Both the position numbers and the translations under genes were made by a program. The notes beneath the pieces were generated by a model. The model did not search any database, had not been told where the DNA came from, and saw only the letters and a program-made list of their open reading frames with translations. From Bacteroidales bacterium (GTDB taxonomy: Bacteria; Bacteroidota; Bacteroidia; Bacteroidales; F082), in the NCBI GenBank assembly GCA_016284305.1, contig JAEEON010000018.1:1-64000 (forward strand): a DNA stretch of 64,000 nucleotides, in the 5' to 3' direction. Of this stretch, positions 55,683-64,000 are shown in pieces. Each line of letters starts with the position of its first letter. Within the stretch, counting starts at the first letter, position 1.

Positions 55683-57080
55683 ATGAAAAAACTATTTCTT
55701 TTAGCGACCGCCCTTTTCTATATCGGCTTCGCATCAGCACAAATCAACACCGTTTGGGTCAATACCAGTGGTGACGTTAAACTTCGTCAAGGGAATGCCT
55801 TTTCTTGCTCTGGCGGACCTTATACAACGACGGATACTGTTCTTTATCTCCAAGGTTCGAAAGACTATGAGGTCACGGTGGAGAACCTAAGATACCTGCA
55901 TGTTCTATCCTCGGGCGACGTAACTACCGAAAACATGTTCCATGGAAACGACCTCGTGATTAACTTCAACAGTTCAGGTGATACCAGACTGGACCTGAAT
56001 TATGACTACATTTCCGTTATGATGGTTGGCAGCGGCGACCTGGTCCTCCGTGGCCATTGCGATGTCCTTGAAGCCAAGCACAGTGGAAGTGGTGACTTGA
56101 ACACTAAGGGATTGGCGCGAGCCTCGGAAAAAGGCACGGTGGAAGGAGGGCGCGCGGTTCCGAATCTGGCGGGACTCTCGGAATTGCTGGCCGAGCTGGG
56201 CACCAATTTGGAGCAGCTTGCCGATTCCGTTGACTGGCAGAGCTTTGAAGCCGACATGGAACGTTGGGGCCAAAGCATGGAAGAGTGGGGCCGCCACATG
56301 GAAGAATGGGGCGAGCGCGTGGAACGTGAGATGGATCAGCAAGACCGCGACAAGGAACGTTGGGGTAAAGGAAAACCGGATTATGTCCCGCAACCTAACG
56401 TCAAGGTAGAGCATGGAAATGACAAGGGTCGTGAGGCGAAACCAGAAAAGAGAAGTCTGCTCTATGACCCACAATGGAGTGGCTTTGAGGCGGGACTCAA
56501 CCTGCTTCTCGGTCCTGGCTCTTCTTCCAATTTTGAAGGCCCATATCTCTTCCTCGAGCAGAAACCCATGAAGAGCTGGGTGTTCAACTTCAACATCGCC
56601 GATGTGGGTATCGCATTCAATCGCAAGCATGTCGGTGGCCTCTATACCGGTATCGGCTTGGGATGGAACAACTACAGCTTCAATAACCCTGTGCGTTTGT
56701 ATAAGAGCGACAACAACCGTCTTGAAGGGGAGTGGATCGATGAGCAAGTGGAAGGCAAAGTGAAGAAAAGCAAACTCGGTGTCCTCTATGTTCAGGCTCC
56801 TCTGATGATTGAAGTGCGTCCAACCCGTCATTTCCATATCGCCGCCGGTGTCGTTGGCGGTGTTAGGGTTGACGCCTGGACCAAAGTCAAATTCGTGGAC
56901 AAGAGCAAGGAGAAATACCACGGCGATTATTATGTGAATCTGTTCAAGTTGGATGCCATGCTTCGTGCCGGTGGCGAAGACATGGGCTTCTTCGCCAGCT
57001 ATAATCTCCTGCCATTGTTTTATGAGCCCAACGGCCCAACTTCACACACGCTCTGTTTCGGCTTTAGCCTCTTGTTCTGA
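55683..57080 (+). CDS. Secreted protein: GIN/DUF2807-like beta-helix, 7-residue W-rich repeat, beta-barrel-like C-terminus
   Basis: Start MKKLFLLATALFYIGFASAQ at 55683; VNTSGDVKL / LSSGDVTTEN / NSSGDTRLD / VGSGDLVL / SGSGDLNT repeats; MERWGQSMEEWGRHMEEWGERVERE; C-terminal barrel-like strands ending LCFGFSLLF. Confidence 0.65.
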   Translation: MKKLFLLATALFYIGFASAQINTVWVNTSGDVKLRQGNAFSCSGGPYTTTDTVLYLQGSKDYEVTVENLRYLHVLSSGDVTTENMFHGNDLVINFNSSGDTRLDLNYDYISVMMVGSGDLVLRGHCDVLEAKHSGSGDLNTKGLARASEKGTVEGGRAVPNLAGLSELLAELGTNLEQLADSVDWQSFEADMERWGQSMEEWGRHMEEWGERVEREMDQQDRDKERWGKGKPDYVPQPNVKVEHGNDKGREAKPEKRSLLYDPQWSGFEAGLNLLLGPGSSSNFEGPYLFLEQKPMKSWVFNFNIADVGIAFNRKHVGGLYTGIGLGWNNYSFNNPVRLYKSDNNRLEGEWIDEQVEGKVKKSKLGVLYVQAPLMIEVRPTRHFHIAAGVVGGVRVDAWTKVKFVDKSKEKYHGDYYVNLFKLDAMLRAGGEDMGFFASYNLLPLFYEPNGPTSHTLCFGFSLLF

Positions 57081-57085
57081 TCCTG

Positions 57086-57583
57086 ATGAACCGAGCCCAG
57101 TACAACCACTGTGTGGACCGATACGCCGACGGACTGTTCCGTTTCGCCTTGGCCTCCTTGCGAAATCGCGAGGAGGCCGAAGACGTGGTACAGGACAGCT
57201 TCGCCCGTACCTGGGAACACCGGAGCTCGGTGGATCAAGACAAAGCCAAGTCATACCTCTTTACCGTTGCGCATCATCTCATCATCGACATGGCCCGCAA
57301 ACGGCATCCCGAAACCACCGTTGACGCTGTGTTTCAGCTGGCCGACAACAAAACGACAGCCTATCCCGACGTTAACGAGATCTTGCATAAAGCTGTGGCT
57401 GCCCTGCCCGAAGCCCAACGCTCGGCAGTGCTGCTGCGCGACTACGAAGGCTATAGCTACCAAGAGATCGGCGAGATTACCGGTCAAAGCGAGAGCCAGG
57501 TGAAAGTGAATATTTTTAGGGCACGTACCGCCCTCCGCGATAAGATAAAAAGTATGGATAACCTAATCGACACCGAACCATGA
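57086..57583 (+). CDS. RNA polymerase sigma factor, ECF/sigma-70 family
   Basis: 165 aa; LFRFALASLRNREEAEDVVQDSFARTWEHR, LPEAQRSAVLLRDYEGYSYQEIGEITGQSESQVKVNIFRARTALRDKI. Confidence 0.93.
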   Translation: MNRAQYNHCVDRYADGLFRFALASLRNREEAEDVVQDSFARTWEHRSSVDQDKAKSYLFTVAHHLIIDMARKRHPETTVDAVFQLADNKTTAYPDVNEILHKAVAALPEAQRSAVLLRDYEGYSYQEIGEITGQSESQVKVNIFRARTALRDKIKSMDNLIDTEP

Positions 57584-58221
57584 ACACCGACCCTAACATA
57601 GACGACTTTCCACGACTGGTGCCACCCCAAGTGGTGTATGAGCATAAGGACAGCCTCAAGAAAAAGGCGACAGTCATTCCCTTGTTTGCCAAGGTCGCCT
57701 CAGCAGCCGCTGTCGTGGCCCTGCTGATTGGCCTTTTCTGGTGGAGATCGGCAACACCGGAGCAGCCGCTGATGGCAGAGATGAGACCTATCGCAGCAAC
57801 AGCCATCGAATCGCAAGGCCCAACCTTACTGAGGGAAAGTCAAGCCCATTTTGTTGTCACAACGCAACATGGAAACGGGAATAAAAAAGTTGAAGAGCGC
57901 GTCATCGAGCGTGATGAAATGCAAATGATTCCTGGGATTTCTGCTGTCGATGCATCGCAACTTACTGGTTATGAGATTTCTACGGAGATTCTTTCATATA
58001 GGGATGATGCGATGGCCTACGACAATACTCTCGGAGATCAATTGGAAGATGAGGATTCGATGTCGGAGGTCAGGGAAGGTTTCTTTTCCGCAGTTCATGT
58101 GATAAAAACACAACTTGTAGCCTCAATTCAGCAAATTAACAGCTACACCATTCAACCTTTTACCTTATCTTTGCGAAAAATTCGCGACTATGATTTTGAA
58201 TTTCATCCAATGGAACGTTAA
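57580..58221 (+). CDS. Putative anti-sigma factor-like membrane protein
   Basis: 213 aa; one TM (VASAAAVVALLIGLFWW); start overlaps the sigma factor stop by ATGA. Confidence 0.55.
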   Translation: MNTDPNIDDFPRLVPPQVVYEHKDSLKKKATVIPLFAKVASAAAVVALLIGLFWWRSATPEQPLMAEMRPIAATAIESQGPTLLRESQAHFVVTTQHGNGNKKVEERVIERDEMQMIPGISAVDASQLTGYEISTEILSYRDDAMAYDNTLGDQLEDEDSMSEVREGFFSAVHVIKTQLVASIQQINSYTIQPFTLSLRKIRDYDFEFHPMER

Positions 58222-59092
58222 CCCGGTAGCCTTGTCGCTGGGTTCGTTGCAAATCCGCTGGTACGGCATCTGCTGGGCGGTCGGCTTTTTGCTGGGTTAT
58301 ATCCTCATGGGTAAAGTGTATAAACGTGAAAAGATGCCGGAGTGGGCAATGGATTCGTTGCTGATCTACATGCTGGTCTTCACCGTTGTTGGTGCCCGTT
58401 TGGGCCATTGCTTGTTTTATGAGCCGGAGTATTACCTCTCCAAGCCCCTGGAGATGTTGAAGATCTGGGAAGGAGGCTTGGCCAGCCACGGTGGTGCCAT
58501 CGGTATCCTCATCGGCTTGTGGCTCTATGTGCGAATGTTCAACAAATCAACCAAGAAAGAGCCGGGGCAAAAAACACACATCACCTACCTCTGGCTGCTC
58601 GACCGTATCGTCATCCCAGTGTGCCTTGTGGGAGCCCTTATTCGTTTAGGCAATGTGTTCAACCATGAAATCTATGGAACTCCTACCTCCTTGCCTTGGG
58701 GCTTTGTGTTCCTTCGTGGCAATGAGCAGTTCTGTGGCACGGTTGACAATTACGTGCCTTGCACTTCAGGAACCTGCTGTCCGCCAAGTGAATGGCTTCC
58801 CTGCCATCCTACGGGCCTTTACGAGGCCTTCTTCTGTTTGGTGGCCATGGCAATTCTCCTTTGGATGTTCTTCAAACGTGACATGGGTGACAAACGTCCA
58901 GGTTTGATGTTCGGGACCTTCTTGGTCATCATCTTTGGCTCTCGCATCGCCATCGAGTTCTTGAAGAATGTTCAAGTTGATTTCGAGCGCAACATGACCT
59001 TCGACATGGGACAATGGTTGAGCGTTCCCTTCGTTATCCTCGGGATCGTGATGATTATCCTTTCGTTCAGAAAGAAACCGGCAAACTCCTGA
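58190..59092 (+). CDS. lgt: Prolipoprotein diacylglyceryl transferase
   Basis: 300 aa; IRWYGICWAVGFLLGY, VGARLGHCLFYEPEYYL, GGLASHGGAIGILIGLW, RLGNVFNHEIYGTPT. Confidence 0.95.
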   Translation: MILNFIQWNVNPVALSLGSLQIRWYGICWAVGFLLGYILMGKVYKREKMPEWAMDSLLIYMLVFTVVGARLGHCLFYEPEYYLSKPLEMLKIWEGGLASHGGAIGILIGLWLYVRMFNKSTKKEPGQKTHITYLWLLDRIVIPVCLVGALIRLGNVFNHEIYGTPTSLPWGFVFLRGNEQFCGTVDNYVPCTSGTCCPPSEWLPCHPTGLYEAFFCLVAMAILLWMFFKRDMGDKRPGLMFGTFLVIIFGSRIAIEFLKNVQVDFERNMTFDMGQWLSVPFVILGIVMIILSFRKKPANS

Positions 59093-59098
59093 TAGGAG

Positions 59099-62000
59099 TT
59101 AATCCATATAATACTTTCTCAGGTATTCATCCATCTTCGGATCGATGACCTCTTTCATCTCGGTGCGGTCGAAGCGTTTGGCCACGAGCTGCATCTGACG
59201 GAGCAGGCTGATCTGTTCCTCGATGGTTTCTTGGTAATACCTGAAGAACTTCGGCTCCATGTTGCCGTAATAGTCTATCTTCTCGCAGGCATTCTTGACG
59301 ATCTTGCCCATTATGTTATCGCCTTTTTCGTAGGCTCCGCAGGTGTAGTACATCTCGGGGAATTGGTATAGGCGAATCTCATAGGGGAACTTCTCGTTGG
59401 GGAAGAACTCTTGGAACTTGTCCATCACGATGACGGCTGAGTCGTATTCCTCATGGTTGACGAGGCTTTGGGCCAGGCGGATATAGCTCTGGCGCGCGAA
59501 TTCGGCGTTGCGGACGCTTTCGCGGTCGGGCACCACTCCTTCTTGGTTCAAGCTGCCCCATTGGGCTTTGTTGACCAGCAGGTCATAACTGCCTTCGCGG
59601 TAAACGCCACCGAAGCCCAAGTAGAAGTCGTCGGCCTTGACGGGCATGAAGCGGTAGGCGAGGCCTTCCATGTGGAGATATTCCTGGATGCCGAGCATGG
59701 AAGCCATGTCGCTGAACGAGGTGAAATACACCGGACGTTCCCAGTTGTTCGTAGCCATAAAGTCGAGGAGCATCAAGGCATTCTTATAGACGTAGTCGCC
59801 TTTGATCTGCCAGCTGATCTCGTCAACGATGTCGTCTTTCATGCTTTCGGGGACGATGCCGTTGCGGACGCAGGCCTCTTTGTCAACGACCAGTTTGACG
59901 TTGCGGACCGGCACATAGTGGGTACTGCCACCACCGACATATCTTTTCACCGCCTTGGGGTTGTGGATGAAGTTGATGACGTCTTTCAGATCCACGACTT
60001 TGCCTTTCAAGTTGTCCTCTTCAACGATGGGGATGCTCTCGTTGACGCCGTTGTCGTATTCCGCATTGCTCAGGGTGAGAGGCAGTTTCTCCGAGTCATA
60101 AACCTTGCGTCCCATCTGGTGGGCATACCAATAGCCTGATGAGAGCATGTAGTTGACTACACGCACGTCGGTACGGTAGCCTTCCACCTCTTGGATGTAC
60201 CATAATGGGAAGGTGTCGTTGTCGCCACGGGTGAAGATCACCGCGTTGGGAGGCAGCTGGGATAGATAGTTCTTTGCCCAATCACGCGCTGAGGTCTTGC
60301 CGCCACGGTTGTGCTCTTCCCAGCCTTGCGAGGCCATCAGGCAAGGCACGGCGAGGAAGCAGATGAGGCCGACAAGGGCGGTAGTTACCAGGTTCTTGCT
60401 CTTGGTGAGCCGCTCGATCCAGTCGATGAGAGCCAGAACACCAAGGCCAATCCAAATGGCAAAGGCATAGAAGGAACCGGCATAAGAGTAGTCGCGCTCA
60501 CGAGGCTGGTATGGGGTCTGGTTCAGATACACCACGATGGCTAGTCCAGTCATGATGAACAACAGGAAGATGATCCAGCTCGACTTCAAGTCTTTCTTGA
60601 TCAACCAAATCAATCCACAAAGGCCTAAGATGAGCGGCAGGAAATAGAATTTCGTCCTTCCTGGGTTCTTGAGGCTGTCGGGGATGTTCTTTTGGTCACC
60701 GAGACGGGCACTGTCGATGAAGTTAATGCCGCTGATCCAGTTGCCGTGATCCAGCTCCCCTTGGCTTTCGATGTCGTTTTGGCGGCCAACAAAGTTCCAC
60801 ATGAAGTAACGCCAATACATCCAATTGCATTGGTAGCTGATGAAAAACTTCAGGTTTTGGCCGAACGTAGGACGGTTGACCACTTGGGTGCTGCCGTCGT
60901 ATTTGCGTACACTGATCTTGTCACCTTTAATGGTGCCGTTTTTATCTTTTCGGAACGACTCGTACATGGAGACGTGCTTGGGCTGGTTGCTCCACATCCT
61001 TGGGAAGAGCGTGTTCATCTCTGAGGCGTATTCAGGAATGGTGTTTTTTTTGTCATCGGTGATGACATAGCGACCATTTTCCTTATCCTTGATGTAGATA
61101 GGCTTGCCGTCCTTAGCGCCGCTGATAGGGGCGTTGTAGTACTGTCCGTAGAGCAACGGCCAAGATCCATACTGCTCACGGTTCAGGTAAGAGAGCATGG
61201 ATAGGGCGTCTTTGGGCTCGTTTTCATTAATAGGTGTGTTCGTGTTGGCACGAATCACCAGCATGAAGAACGAGGAATAGCCGATAAGGATGAACATGAA
61301 CGATAGGATGGCAATATTGGCGATGAACTTCTTGCGTCGAGACGTGAAGATGAGGCCCCAAATGATGAGGCCAACCAAGAGGGCAAAATAAATGATGGTG
61401 CCCAAGTTGAACGGTGCATGCAGGTTGTTGACAAAGAAGAGCTCCATCTTGCCCGCCAAGTTGACAATCTGCGGAACCAGGAAGGAGTTGATGAGCCATA
61501 ACAGGGCTACTGACAGCACTCCAGCCAACACGAAGCCCCAGAATGAGGTTTTCTTGTATTTCTTGAAATAAACCACATAAACAAAGGCCGGGATGCACAA
61601 CAAGTTGAGGAGGTGAACACCGATGGAGAGGCCGATGAGGAAGGCGATGAGGATGATCCATCGGCTGCTGTAAGGCTCGTCAGCGACACGTTCCCACTTC
61701 AGGATCGCCCAGAAAGTGACCGCAGTGAAGAACGACGACATGGCATAGACCTCGCCTTCAACAGCATTGAACCAGAACGACTCGGTGAAGGTATAGGCCA
61801 TGGCACCCACAAAGGCGGCTGCCAACACGCCAATCTTGTTCCTCCAAGGCGACTCCTCGTCCTCTTTCATCCACAACTTTCGGGCAATCATCGTGATGCT
61901 CCAGAACAGGAAAGTGATGGTCAGACCACTGCAGATGGCCGACATGCCGTTGACCATCATCGCGGCTTTGGTGACATCACCGCCAGCAAACAAGGTGAAG

Positions 62001-62185
62001 AATCGCCCGATCATCTGGAACAATGGTGCCCCAGGGGGATGCCCCACTTGAAGTTTGAATGAAGTGGAAATGTACTCGCCACAATCCCACCAGCTTACCG
62101 TGGGCTCAAGGGTCAAGAAATAAACGACGGTCGCAATGATGCCTGCGAGCCATCCCAAAAGGTTGTTCAGCTTCTTAAAAGTCAT
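59099..62185 (-). CDS. DUF2723 family membrane protein (GT117-like)
   Basis: Start MTFKKLNNLLGWLAGIIATVVYFLTLEPTVSWWDCGEYISTSFKLQVGHPPGAPLFQMIGRFF at 62185; about 10 TM helices plus periplasmic C-terminus. Confidence 0.92.
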   Translation of the reverse strand: MTFKKLNNLLGWLAGIIATVVYFLTLEPTVSWWDCGEYISTSFKLQVGHPPGAPLFQMIGRFFTLFAGGDVTKAAMMVNGMSAICSGLTITFLFWSITMIARKLWMKEDEESPWRNKIGVLAAAFVGAMAYTFTESFWFNAVEGEVYAMSSFFTAVTFWAILKWERVADEPYSSRWIILIAFLIGLSIGVHLLNLLCIPAFVYVVYFKKYKKTSFWGFVLAGVLSVALLWLINSFLVPQIVNLAGKMELFFVNNLHAPFNLGTIIYFALLVGLIIWGLIFTSRRKKFIANIAILSFMFILIGYSSFFMLVIRANTNTPINENEPKDALSMLSYLNREQYGSWPLLYGQYYNAPISGAKDGKPIYIKDKENGRYVITDDKKNTIPEYASEMNTLFPRMWSNQPKHVSMYESFRKDKNGTIKGDKISVRKYDGSTQVVNRPTFGQNLKFFISYQCNWMYWRYFMWNFVGRQNDIESQGELDHGNWISGINFIDSARLGDQKNIPDSLKNPGRTKFYFLPLILGLCGLIWLIKKDLKSSWIIFLLFIMTGLAIVVYLNQTPYQPRERDYSYAGSFYAFAIWIGLGVLALIDWIERLTKSKNLVTTALVGLICFLAVPCLMASQGWEEHNRGGKTSARDWAKNYLSQLPPNAVIFTRGDNDTFPLWYIQEVEGYRTDVRVVNYMLSSGYWYAHQMGRKVYDSEKLPLTLSNAEYDNGVNESIPIVEEDNLKGKVVDLKDVINFIHNPKAVKRYVGGGSTHYVPVRNVKLVVDKEACVRNGIVPESMKDDIVDEISWQIKGDYVYKNALMLLDFMATNNWERPVYFTSFSDMASMLGIQEYLHMEGLAYRFMPVKADDFYLGFGGVYREGSYDLLVNKAQWGSLNQEGVVPDRESVRNAEFARQSYIRLAQSLVNHEEYDSAVIVMDKFQEFFPNEKFPYEIRLYQFPEMYYTCGAYEKGDNIMGKIVKNACEKIDYYGNMEPKFFRYYQETIEEQISLLRQMQLVAKRFDRTEMKEVIDPKMDEYLRKYYMD

Positions 62186-62206
62186 CTCTTTTTCGTGTTG
62201 AAAGTG

Positions 62207-62214
62207 CAAAATTA
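62207..62214 (-). promoter_or_regulatory. -7 box (TAATTTTG) upstream of the DUF2723 gene
   Basis: Minus-strand TAnnTTTG. Confidence 0.45.
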
Positions 62215-62234
62215 CAAAAAAGTTCAAAAAAACC

Positions 62235-62264
62235 TTGCAGTTTTCAAAAAAAGCCGTATTTTTG
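62235..62264 (+). promoter_or_regulatory. Promoter of the tRNA-Gln/rimP/nusA unit (-33 TTG, -7 TATTTTTG)
   Basis: TTG at 62235-62237, TATTTTTG at 62257-62264, 19-bp spacer, 24 bp before the tRNA. Confidence 0.6.
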
Positions 62265-62288
62265 CACCCGCATTCAGACGAATGAAGG

Positions 62289-62359
62289 TGTCGAGTGGTG
62301 TAATGGCAGCACTGCAGATTTTGGTTCTGCCTGTCAAGGTTCGAATCCTTGCTCGACAA
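62289..62359 (+). tRNA. tRNA-Gln (anticodon TTG)
   Basis: TGTCGAG...CTCGACA acceptor stem; GCAGA-TTTTGGT-TCTGC anticodon arm; GGTTCGAATCC T arm; CCA not encoded. Confidence 0.95.
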
Positions 62360-62376
62360 CTTAGTGTGGAAGATTG

Positions 62377-62407
62377 AAAACCTGCTACGAATGTAACAGG
62401 TTTTTTT
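62377..62407 (+). terminator. Terminator/attenuator-like hairpin between tRNA-Gln and rimP
   Basis: AACCTG-CTACGAATGTAA-CAGGTTTTTTT. Confidence 0.6.
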
Positions 62408-62422
62408 ATTGTTAAAACGGAA

Positions 62423-62878
62423 ATGATTGAAAAAGGATTAATCGCAAGCCTGGCTGAGGAAGCCATCAAGGACACCGACCTCTTTCTTGTCGAGGTCAAG
62501 GTGAAGCCCAGTAATGTCATCGAAGTCTATCTCGACTCCGACACAGCCGTCAACATCGACCAGTGTGTGGCTGTGAGTCGCTTTGTGGAAAGCCGGATGG
62601 ACCGCGATGTGGAGGATTTCGAACTTAGCGTGCTCTCTTACGGCCTTAGCGGTGCACTCAAGTTGCCTCGCCAGTTCGCCAAGTATATTAATAAAGAGGT
62701 GGAGGTGAAGACGAAAGAGCAGGGCAGAGTTGCAGGTACCTTGAAAGCTTACGACGGACAACAGATCATCCTGACGCCCACCCCGGCTAAGAAGCCATCC
62801 AAACGCAAACCCGCCGTGGAAGGCGACTTGAGCTTCGACCTGAATCAAGTCAGCGTTTTCCCGGCTATTGTTTTCTAA
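62423..62878 (+). CDS. rimP: Ribosome maturation factor RimP
   Basis: 151 aa; LFLVEVKVKPSNVIEVYLDSDTAVNIDQCVAVSRFVESRMDRDVEDFELSVLSYGLSGALKLPRQFAKYIN. Confidence 0.93.
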   Translation: MIEKGLIASLAEEAIKDTDLFLVEVKVKPSNVIEVYLDSDTAVNIDQCVAVSRFVESRMDRDVEDFELSVLSYGLSGALKLPRQFAKYINKEVEVKTKEQGRVAGTLKAYDGQQIILTPTPAKKPSKRKPAVEGDLSFDLNQVSVFPAIVF

Positions 62879-62906
62879 AGTAAATTAATGATATAATAAA
62901 TACACT

Positions 62907-64000
62907 ATGGAAAATTATAAATTAGTTGAAACGTTCTCCGAATTCAAGGAGTTCAAAAACATCGACCGCGAAGCCATGATGCGTGTTATGGAAGATGTGT
63001 TCAGAGGCATGTTGAACAAGAAGTTTGATACCGACTCGGAAGACTTCATCGATATCATCGTGAACGTTGACAAGGGCGACTTTGAGATCTACCACAACCG
63101 CACCGTTGTTGACGACGATGCTTTGGAAGACCCGCTGCGTCAAATCAAACTCTCCGATGCCATCCGCATCGAGCCTGACTTCGAGGTGGGCGACGACGTG
63201 TCAGAGGAAGTCCCGATCTCGAGCTTCGGCCGTCGCGACATCCTAGCGCTGCGTCAGAACCTGCAAACCAAGATCAGTGAGTACCAGAAAGAGAACATCT
63301 TCCAGAAGTACAAGGACAAAGTCGGTGAGATCATCACCGCCGAGGTCAACCATGTGTGGAAACGCGAGATCGTGGCCATTGATGACGAGAACATCGAGCT
63401 GATCCTGCCCCGTAACGAGCAGATCCCGTCGGATATTTATAAAAAAGGTGAAAATGTCCGCGCCATCGTCAAGAGCGTTGAGAACGTCAACGGCTCACCA
63501 GTCATCACCCTGTCGCGTACCTCTGAGATCTTCCTCCAACGCCTCTTCGAGGCTGAGGTTCCTGAGGTGTATGACGGGCTGATCACCATCAAGAAGATTG
63601 TCCGTGAGCCTGGTCAACGCGCCAAGATCGCCGTCGAATCGTACGACGACCGCATCGACCCCGTCGGCGCTTGCGTAGGTATGAAAGGTTCCCGTATCCA
63701 TGGCATCGTCCGCGAACTGCGTAACGAGAATATCGATGTCATCAACTGGACTACGAACCCGAAACTCTTCATCACCCGCGCCCTTAGCCCGGCTAAAGTC
63801 ACCGAGATTGTCCTCGACAACGAGAACATGCTCGCCAACGTCTATATGGAAAGCGATCAGGTCAGCCTTGCCATCGGTAAAGGTGGCTATAACATCAAGT
63901 TGGCCGGCAAATTGACGGGTTACAACATCGATGTTTATCGTAACAGTGAAATCAATAATGACGACGAGGACGTCGATCTTCGCGAATTTGCCGATGAAAT
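62907..64000 (+). CDS. nusA: Transcription termination factor NusA (3' end outside the window)
   Basis: MENYKLVETFSEFKEFKNIDREAMMRVMEDVFRGML...; RTSEIFLQRLFEAEVPEVYDGLITIKKIVREPGQRAKIAVESYDDRIDPVGACVGMKGSRIHGIVRELRNENIDVI. Confidence 0.96.
   Translation, partial: MENYKLVETFSEFKEFKNIDREAMMRVMEDVFRGMLNKKFDTDSEDFIDIIVNVDKGDFEIYHNRTVVDDDALEDPLRQIKLSDAIRIEPDFEVGDDVSEEVPISSFGRRDILALRQNLQTKISEYQKENIFQKYKDKVGEIITAEVNHVWKREIVAIDDENIELILPRNEQIPSDIYKKGENVRAIVKSVENVNGSPVITLSRTSEIFLQRLFEAEVPEVYDGLITIKKIVREPGQRAKIAVESYDDRIDPVGACVGMKGSRIHGIVRELRNENIDVINWTTNPKLFITRALSPAKVTEIVLDNENMLANVYMESDQVSLAIGKGGYNIKLAGKLTGYNIDVYRNSEINNDDEDVDLREFADE

Noticed and set aside
55974-56921. 315-aa minus-strand ORF antisense to the beta-helix/barrel gene
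   Set aside because: Shadow ORF; the plus-strand reading has a signal peptide and repeats.
59084-59100. AACTCCT-GAT-AGGAGTT hairpin between lgt and the DUF2723 gene as terminator
   Set aside because: Short stem with 3-nt loop and no U-tract on either strand; support insufficient.

Overview
Chromosomal window from a Bacteroidales-like Bacteroidota genome, judged by TAnnTTTG promoters, a T9SS-type C-terminal domain, dcw gene order and DUF2723/YitT/glycine-lipid genes. Main blocks, left to right: (i) a 5' partial Rpn/PD-(D/E)XK nuclease; (ii) a minus-strand secreted-protein operon of two gingipain-like C25 proteases ending in dockerins, then a 1.4 kb-aa scaffold with cleaved-adhesin-like, Ig-like and cohesin-like segments plus a T9SS CTD, then a small protein with a PxGSG/TM/basic tail; (iii) a V/A-type ATPase operon E-DUF2764-A-B-D-I-K; (iv) tandem PagL-like proteins, cysS, kbl-tdh, a TonB-type barrel, YitT, purN; (v) a dcw cluster mraZ-rsmH-ftsL-ftsI-murE-mraY-(MurD C-terminal domain only)-ftsW-murG-murC-ftsQ-ftsA-ftsZ; (vi) putative glycine-lipid acyltransferases, engB, mutS2, cutC, a GH2 beta-mannosidase, an ECF sigma locus, lgt, DUF2723, tRNA-Gln, rimP and nusA (partial). 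The strongest candidates for something undescribed are the cohesin/dockerin protease locus, the truncated MurD in the dcw cluster, and a dispersed family of 7-bp-period arrays that fill stop-to-start gene junctions.
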